64,000 nt of DNA from Corynespora cassiicola (lineage: Eukaryota > Ascomycota > Dothideomycetes > Pleosporales > Corynesporascaceae), in contig JAEUWY010000001.1 in the NCBI GenBank assembly GCA_022059125.1, positions 4,588,001 to 4,652,000 of the forward strand, in the 5' to 3' direction. Shown piece by piece: positions 58,219 through 64,000 of this stretch. The number at the start of each line of letters is the position of its first letter. Position 1 is the first letter of the stretch. A program made the translations under genes and the position numbers. Below the pieces are notes generated by a model, which saw nothing but the letters and a program-made list of their open reading frames with translations, was not told the DNA's origin and ran no database searches.

Positions 58219-58791
58219 ATGTATCACGACGTAGGCGGAAGAGATTGTTGAGAAGATGGATTGATTGATTGGAAAATGATTGGAATGTTTACACGAGCAC
58301 TCCTTTGGCGACACATGGCTTCATATGCAGCATGTCAGCTTGGACTTTGGCGACCTTAGGGCCTAGGGTACATGTCTGTAATTAGTTCTATCTTCACTCC
58401 CTCTTGAGGGAATAATAGTAATACTGGAATGGATAATCAAAAACATATCTTATGAAAACTACCATGTTCATACCATGCAGTTTCTTGCTTTTGTATGTTC
58501 CTGAGCGTGCTCACTTCGATGAATTAGCCAAATTTGGACGGTGACACTTCGTTGTTTAAGGGCAGCCCTTGTGTCTGTTCTGCGATTTCTGGACCCCCCA
58601 GTCCTCGTTTGCTTTTGTTTACTCTATTTGAATACATTTCGCCGTTTATTGTCGAGTTTGTCATTTCACATATGAATAGCGACGAGAACACACAGTTAAG
58701 ATCTATGATTGCATTGAGACCTGGAAACTATTCACAATACGTAGGTAGTACAACCCAGACCCGGGCATTTTGGCAAAATGAAAGAGATAAT
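58219..58791. other. Convergent 3' intergenic spacer
   Basis: AT-rich 3' sequence between the wall protein and the ATP synthase gene. No coding signal. Confidence 0.5.
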
Positions 58792-59561
58792 TTAGAGAAC
58801 GGACAGATCTCCGAACTTCTCCTGTAGGGTTGTTAGTGATCTGGAAGCATTTATCAAGGTCTTCGAAGAAACTTGCCTTGTAACCCGGAACGGCCCAGCG
58901 GCCCTTCGACACAAGCTGCTCGGTGCGCTTGTCGATGTCGGGCTGGGCAGCAGCCACCTCGTCCTGGAAACCTCGTTAGTACCCCACCTGAATTTCATCA
59001 ACGCCCAATATCCTGTACGTACCACGGTGAGATCATCGAATGGCCTGGCCTCCTCGATGTTCTTGAGAGTCTTCTGAAGGTCGCTCAACTCCTTGTCGAC
59101 AACAGCCTTGGTCTCCTCTGCGCCCTTGACGGCCTGGGCCTCGAAAGCCTCGATGGCCTTGATCTGCCTGTTCACATCGTAGGTCTGGGGCTTGAAGGCA
59201 CTGAAGCTGCGCTCAATCTCGTCGACGATGGCGGTGTTCTTGAGGACGGATCGGTAGTGGGCGAAGTCGACGGTCTGGGACTGCTCAGACAGGACGGTGA
59301 CCTTGCGGCGCGCGTCGTCGTTGCGCTTCTTGAAAGCCTGGAGGGCAGTGGCAGTGGTGCCTTTGAGGCCGAGCTGGGAGCCCAGCTTCGTCCAGTCGAG
59401 TTTGAGAGCGGCGCTACGCTGTAGTGGGAGGATGCGTTAGTTTTCTGGGACCTGAAATCGAGGAGCGATTGGGGCCGTCGGAGCTCAGCGCGCGCAGCAA
59501 TTGAGCTTCACCGAGCTCCAACGGGTACCAAAGAGGGAATTCGACATACTCCGACGGCCAT
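58792..59561 (-). CDS. ATP7: Mitochondrial F1Fo-ATP synthase subunit d
   Basis: Exons are 59561-59550, 59418-59023, 58963-58877 and 58821-58792, giving 174 residues. All three introns are phase 0. The sequence [19 protein letters not shown] then [16 protein letters not shown] and [20 protein letters not shown] is typical of fungal subunit d. The C terminus [14 protein letters not shown] is restored only by removing the last intron. That intron has a GC donor (AAG|GCAAGT) and AG acceptor, so it is a GC-AG intron. The first exon codes for only MAVG. Subunit d is part of the peripheral stalk in the inner mitochondrial membrane. Length matches the usual 173-174 residues. Confidence 0.95.
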
Positions 59562-60025
59562 TGTGATGGATTGGGACGGTGTTGGAGTGGGGAGGCTGTA
59601 GTGATGAGAAGTGAGAGTCTTCCGCTTGCCCTTCCGCACTTCGCGCTAGGAGGCACACGTGATCTCGATGCTTACATAACGTCCGCTATCGCCCGAATGT
59701 TGGGATGCTGCGGGCAGCACCTACCTAGGTAGGTACGCAATGAATTTGAAATCTACATTATTGTAGAAAACTAAATGTTTAGGTTTTTTCTAGTTCAAAA
59801 CATTTGAGTTACGTCAGGCAAAGACTAAATCAAATTATATTTCAATCATCAGTTCTCATATATCACTTCACGACAACGAAAGCAAACTGGATGATACCAG
59901 GCCATCTTTTGGAATATCCCATATTTTTTTAGCCTCTTATACATGGTGATAGAAGTCTTCGTGACTCCTGAAGCTCATAGGTAGTCGTTAGAATTTTCCC
60001 TAGGAGCGACCCTCAATGGGCCAAC
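59562..60025. other. Intergenic spacer containing a 16-base palindrome
   Basis: It is the promoter of the ATP synthase gene and the 3' side of NAC alpha. It contains a perfect palindrome at 59719-59734. Confidence 0.6.
59719..59734. promoter_or_regulatory. Perfect 16-base palindrome ACCTACCTAGGTAGGT
   Basis: Identical on both strands and 158 bases upstream of the ATP7 start. It shares the CCTAGG core with motifs near 22 kb. It could be a dimeric regulator site; no factor is known to me with certainty. Confidence 0.7.
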
Positions 60026-60806
60026 CTATATGCTGAGAGCCATGATGGAGTTGACAATGTCGTTGTCGTTCTCCTTGAGAGCCTTGACAGCCTTCTTTCT
60101 TGACACACTAGCCTGTTGCATGACAAGCTCAATGTCCTTGGCCTCGAGACCGGAGTCGTCGACCTCCTCGCCGTCGTCCTCCTCTTCCTCCTGCTTCTTC
60201 TCCTCGACAGCCTTGCCTTTGCCCTCGTGCTCGTGGTCATGGTCGTGATCGTGGCCGGAGTGGTCGTGGGCGGCAGCCTCGGCGTTGGCGAGCTGCTGGG
60301 CAGCGTTGGCCTGAGCCTGGGAGTTCAAGTCCTCAATCTTGGCCTCGCCGAAGATGCTATGACGAAATCAGTACTAGAGCCGTATAGCGGGGTCCATGGA
60401 AATCTCACATGTAGGTGTTGCTGGAAGGCGACTTGTACACATCGGGCTGGTTGATGACGAAGAGGATCTAGGAAAATTGTAAGAGCATGTTCGCAAAACC
60501 CCTCCAAGTTGCGCAGTCCGGGCGTTGCATTTGCGCCCTCTGCCCCGCAATTGGAACCCCAGCACTTACGTTCTTCGGGCGACGGAGGGTGACGCGCGTG
60601 ATGCCCTCGACGTGCTTCAAACCGAGCTTGGCGATGGCCTTGCGAGCCTTCTTCTCGTTGCGGGAGTGGACAGCGACAGAGGCACCTGCGGGGATGCCGG
60701 CCTCACCAGCCTCACCCTCGGAGTCGGAGCTGTCCTCGCCATCCTCGACCTCGGCGACCTTCTTCTCGGGCTCGTCCGGGAGTTCTTCAATGCGTGGGTT
60801 GGCCAT
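60026..60806 (-). CDS. EGD2: Nascent polypeptide-associated complex subunit alpha
   Basis: Exons are 60806-60570, 60467-60409 and 60356-60026, giving 208 residues. An acidic N terminus is followed by the NAC domain: [40 protein letters not shown] and [16 protein letters not shown]. The C-terminal UBA domain is [20 protein letters not shown] with [13 protein letters not shown]. Between them is a His/Asp-rich stretch [20 protein letters not shown] that is not part of the usual core. NAC binds ribosomes near the exit tunnel and shields nascent chains from mistargeting. The splice sites are canonical and the two introns are 102 and 52 nt. Confidence 0.96.
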
Positions 60807-61249
60807 GTTTGTCGTGTGTGGTGTCGTGGTTGCAGTGATGCGAGCGCGGGCGAAGTTGGGGTGACAGAGCCACAGCTCAATTTAGCGAGCATGTGGGCAT
60901 TTTAGCGAGGGAGCTCCCATGGCAATCATTTAGGCCGCATTTCACGTTCACAGGTGCTCGATTCAAGTCATGCGTCTCATATGGGATATCAATTACGGCC
61001 AGTCTAAAATGATTTCATGAACATGTGGAATTGACTCTTTTGCTACTTGTCTTCGCATGAGAGAGCCGTCCTAACCTTCCGATCCGAATTGCACCATGCC
61101 AAACATGAAGAAATTCACCCGAATCCAGGTTTTGAATTTTGAATGCCGCGGATAGCCATGCGGAATGCCCGTGAAATGCACATGCCCTCCGCTCCAGCCC
61201 AAACGCAGCATCACGCCTCACTCCAGTCCCCCGACATCGTTCATGCCAT
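60807..61249. other. Intergenic spacer between NAC alpha and RPL14
   Basis: It holds the promoter of the NAC alpha gene and the 3' side of RPL14. No coding signal. Confidence 0.5.
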
Positions 61250-61853
61250 CTACGCCTTCGCGCGGACCTTGGCGAGGGTCTTCTGGACCTCAAAGCGGGC
61301 CTGCCTTGTATTAGCCTTCTGTGCTGGATACTTTTGTCGCGCGCCATGTATCCCTCGCAGAGTCCGAGCTCGACTCCTGAACGACCCTTGGCGACGCGAA
61401 CGCTGGAACATCAACCCACCTGCTTCCTGAGCTTCATGACCTTGAACCTCTCGAAGTCGTTCAACTGCCTCCGCTTCTGGAACTGCGCGCGCTTCTTTGC
61501 CCAGGAGGTGGCGGCGAAAGTCTCGTCGATCTTCTCCTCAGCCCATCGCTTCTTGATGTAACCGACACCGGCGGCGCGGGGGAGCTTGGAGATAACGATC
61601 GGGGTGAGGGAGAGGTTGGAGAGCGCAACGGATTGCCGGGGAATGGGGGCCTTCTCGGAGGGTCCATCAACGAGCACCTAAGCCTGTGAGCAAAGCCCAA
61701 CTACCCAGAATGGTGGAAAAATCGTACGCGCTTGTGGTCGATGATCTCGACAATGGTGGCTAACCGACCATCGTACTGACCGCCGCTGAAGATGACCACA
61801 CGGCCAACTTCGACCAGCCTCCACTGGCTCGTTGTGATATCGGCGTCACCCAT
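61250..61853 (-). CDS. RPL14: 60S ribosomal protein L14 (eL14)
   Basis: Exons are 61853-61728, 61677-61420 and 61300-61250, giving 144 residues, the usual length. [20 protein letters not shown] and [20 protein letters not shown] form the KOW-like start, followed by [20 protein letters not shown] and [20 protein letters not shown]. The last exon gives [16 protein letters not shown]. All introns are phase 0. eL14 is a structural protein of the large cytosolic ribosomal subunit. The start ATG is supported by homology. A possible 5'UTR intron and upstream ORF are described separately. Confidence 0.95.
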
Positions 61854-61867
61854 TTCGTCGAAGTTTG

Positions 61868-61923
61868 CTACAATTAGTCGTTAGGGGCTTGCAAGGTATG
61901 CACGAGGTGATTCGTAGGCGTAC
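61868..61923 (-). other. Probable 5'UTR intron of RPL14
   Basis: Minus strand: donor CCG|GTACGC at 61923, branch-like CCCCTAACGAC and acceptor TTGTAG at 61868, total 56 nt, like the coding introns in size and motifs. It lies 14 bases before the RPL14 ATG, a common place for ribosomal-protein leader introns. Confidence 0.55.
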
Positions 61924-61985
61924 CGGCCGGAAATAGGAGTGGGTGTTGATGTGTCGATGTTGGATTCGAATGTTGGAGGACGCAT
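61881..61985 (-). other. Upstream ORF in the RPL14 leader (unspliced form)
   Basis: An ATG at 61985 opens a 34-residue frame (MRPPTFESNIDTSTPTPISG...). Unspliced it stops inside the leader intron. Spliced, it stops at a TGA overlapping the RPL14 start region (AATGGGTGA). It matters only if transcription begins upstream of 61985. Confidence 0.35.
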
Positions 61986-62886
61986 TTTGAGAAAGTGCGG
62001 GAGAGCGTACGTGCCAAGATCGCTTAGCGCACGGACCTTGTCGCGAACTCCAAAGACTTTTCTTCGAGCGCGACACCCTTCTCCCACTCATTCTCTACTT
62101 CAGCGACTCTCGACAACTGTACGATGGCGATGCAGCAGCCTGCTGGTCTTGACGGCCACATCTGCGCTCTGCTTCTGGCTCTCTCCTGGCCTCCCCGGCT
62201 GTGCACTCTCTGATACTGATGGTGCATGAGTTTGCGGAGGGCCTGGAGACTCCGCAGATAGCTCTGCAGGCGTGGAGACGGCATGCAGGCCAGCTCTACG
62301 CCCAGAGCTATCTCTTTCTACCATCGGTAAGTCCGCTTTTTTTTCTTCTCCCACCTTGCCTTTCCAATGATGAGGTAATTTGCGATTGAGTCCTTCGTCG
62401 GAAACCCTCGCCGGGGTTTCTTAACGGCGTTAGACCCATGATATTCAATTTCTTACATATTCTGAGTACCCTTCTCACACACTGTTGCGTATTCCCATGT
62501 GTCCTTGGACCCAACGCTGACAGCCAATAGCACTGATATGATCCTGCCGATGATTGTGGCCTGTGATCTGTCACGCACCGTTAACTTCCGATTTAGCCTC
62601 ATCTTATACTAAGAATTGTCTTGTAAGTTTATTTTGCTTTCTTTTTTCATGCCTTCGCATGCCCCCATTCCTATGATTAAAACCTTTGCCTAGATAGTAA
62701 ATGACCCTTCGGGTATGATTTACTTTTTATCACCAAGATCACTGAGGAATTTCCCATCCAATCATTTTTTTTATACAATCCATCACGAGGTCATCGTTAA
62801 CTGGGTTACAGGTTCATATGATCTTGCCTCTTACGCAAGTCTACGTTTCAGATAGTTTAGTTACAAAAATGAACCGGTCCATTTCG
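61986..62886. other. Upstream region of RPL14 and 3' spacer
   Basis: About 900 bases without a supported gene. The promoter of RPL14 is expected in the first few hundred bases. The rest is AT-rich 3' sequence of the last gene. Confidence 0.45.
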
Positions 62887-63936
62887 TCATGTCTCAACCT
62901 GATGAACCTCCCCGTGAGCCTCTGCATTCTCATGCCTGTGGAACGTCCTCGTTATCCTTCTGCCATAGCTCCCATACAGTCTGGTGAGGAGCTCCCGCAC
63001 CATCATGTCCAACCCGGATCTAGTATCAAACTTGTCCCCGCTGTAGGGAAAAGCAACCATGTTCGACCTGGTCGTCTCGTCCTCCATATAAAATTCGAAC
63101 GAGAACCTCTCGGCTTTGCTCAACATGCTCTTGAGTTTGTCGCCTTTTCCGCCCTCCCTTCCTTCCTGGTCTGCCCACTGCCACAGTCTTGGATCGTGGA
63201 AATCGAGCATACCCTTTGGGCTGCTATTGTACAGAATTTGGGCGTTGTAGAGAATATGCCGGAGAAGTTTGAAGTCGCAGCCACAATCCATAACCGCATA
63301 TCGAATCATCTCGGTCGTGATCTGCATCTCGATTCCAAGCAAAACTGATAATGCGGCTACCGCGTACTCATTTCCTTCTCTTATCGCCTCTTTAAAACCA
63401 GCCTTTGCTGTTTCGCCAGCCAGGGATCCCTCCCAATCAATCTCTCCATTCAGCGAGACCAGCACATAAAGGAGAGATGCCTTGCCATCAGTCCATGGAC
63501 CATGCAGTATCTTCTCTGGAATGCGAAAGCCTTCAGCAAAACTGAGGTAGGTGACTTTGGTAAACTTGAAAGGCCACAGCCTATCGAAATGGGCGACGCC
63601 TGGTATCTCCACGCTTGCATCCTTCCATATTCGGCCTCGCGATCGGACCAAAGCATCATGTGCTTTGTTCACGTATGCCAGGAAGAACTCCCAAGTGAAG
63701 AATTTACAGGCAAGAAGCTGAGACTGGAGCTCTGGATCGCTCTCAACCTTACGGTTTCGTATGTTTGCTTTGTGATCCACTGTATGAAAGAATGAGCGCA
63801 TGACGAATTCCATGATGACGGCGCGAGATGACAGTCTTCGTCCGAGATCTGGAGATGCTTGGGGAAGAGCAATGTTCATGCTGGAGAGAAATACCATCTC
63901 CAGAAGCTCTTGGGGGAGACCTTGAAGAGATGGCAT
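62887..63936 (-). CDS. F-box-like uncharacterised fungal protein, near window edge
   Basis: A 349-residue uninterrupted frame from ATG at 63936. The N terminus LQGLPQELLEMVFLSSMNIALPQ resembles an F-box-like start (LP-E-LL--I). The remainder is helical, typical of lineage-expanded fungal F-box-like proteins (MEFVMRSFF, LLACKFFTWEFFL, AVAALSVLLGIEMQITTEMI). No further named domain is recognised. The frame stays open upstream to the window end, so the true start may lie further left on the minus strand (beyond 64000), but the 63936 ATG has a good context (CAGCCATGCC). Confidence 0.6.
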   Translation of the reverse strand: MPSLQGLPQELLEMVFLSSMNIALPQASPDLGRRLSSRAVIMEFVMRSFFHTVDHKANIRNRKVESDPELQSQLLACKFFTWEFFLAYVNKAHDALVRSRGRIWKDASVEIPGVAHFDRLWPFKFTKVTYLSFAEGFRIPEKILHGPWTDGKASLLYVLVSLNGEIDWEGSLAGETAKAGFKEAIREGNEYAVAALSVLLGIEMQITTEMIRYAVMDCGCDFKLLRHILYNAQILYNSSPKGMLDFHDPRLWQWADQEGREGGKGDKLKSMLSKAERFSFEFYMEDETTRSNMVAFPYSGDKFDTRSGLDMMVRELLTRLYGSYGRRITRTFHRHENAEAHGEVHQVET

Positions 63937-64000
63937 GGCTGCAACGGTTTGTTTCTTTGCTTTGCTAAGAGCTGATTTTTTCGTTGAAGTCCGAGGGCGT
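63937..64000. other. Window edge upstream of the F-box-like gene
   Basis: Open in frame with the gene, so it may be leader or coding. It cannot be resolved without the neighbouring sequence. Confidence 0.4.

Noticed and set aside
1..64000. Secondary-metabolite cluster, CRISPR, phage, integrated virus, toxin-antitoxin or transposon
   Set aside because: No polyketide, peptide-synthetase or terpene core gene, no repeat-spacer array, and no integrase, transposase or viral domain was seen.

Overview
This window is nuclear DNA of a filamentous ascomycete fungus (Pezizomycotina). Most genes carry short spliceosomal introns of 45-130 nt with GT-AG borders and CTAAC/CTAAT-like branch sites. Families typical of this group are present: a Zn2Cys6 regulator with a fungal trans domain, a PIR-type cell-wall protein, a NIMA kinase, and an Rgp1 subunit with long disordered inserts. 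There are no operons and no prokaryotic signals. I cannot place the class with certainty. Splice sites below were chosen by hand from splice motifs, reading phase and family similarity.

Layout. 1.0-3.8 kb: an AIF/AMID-like FAD oxidoreductase and an Rrp43-type exosome subunit. 4.9-9.8 kb: a NIMA-family kinase (minus) divergent from an ankyrin-BTB protein (plus). 10.1-14.3 kb: a dienelactone-hydrolase-like protein with a possible mitochondrial leader, a short-chain dehydrogenase (minus), and a small Cys-containing unknown. 15.7-18.3 kb: a Zn2Cys6 transcription factor. 18.3-22.4 kb: mostly non-coding, with a possible split gene near 19.4-20.0 kb, microsatellites, a tRNA-Lys(UUU) and a cluster of CTACCTAGGTA-like palindromes. 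22.4-28.8 kb: glucokinase/hexokinase and a ketopantoate-reductase-like protein with a long disordered tail (both minus). 28.8-34.0 kb: a GC-rich gene-poor block. 34.1-37.0 kb: the mRNA-export helicase SUB2 (minus) divergent from an RNase P Rpr2/Rpp21-type subunit. 37.1-42.2 kb: an acyl-protein-thioesterase-like hydrolase, a small C2H2 protein and an unknown zinc-finger-like protein. 44.2-47.6 kb: a SET+MYND protein and a secreted LVIVD-type beta-propeller protein. 49.4-53.1 kb: a membrane protein and the Ric1-Rgp1 GEF subunit Rgp1. 54.6-58.2 kb: a tiny Gly-rich protein and a GPI/PIR-type wall protein. 58.8-61.9 kb: three highly conserved housekeeping genes on the minus strand (F1Fo-ATP synthase subunit d, NAC alpha, ribosomal protein L14). 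62.9-63.9 kb: an F-box-like unknown.

The genes are mainly core eukaryotic functions: RNA processing and export, translation, energy, cell cycle and vesicle traffic. They do not form a biosynthetic cluster, and I see no intact transposon, virus, CRISPR or toxin locus. The most interesting local features are the domain-swapped PIR wall protein with eight DGQPQ repeats, a GC-AG intron in the ATP synthase d gene, an unusually long first intron in SUB2, a probable 5'UTR intron that would remodel an upstream ORF before RPL14, the PanE-like protein with a long low-complexity tail, a His/Asp-rich insert in NAC alpha, and repeated CCTAGG-centred palindromes.
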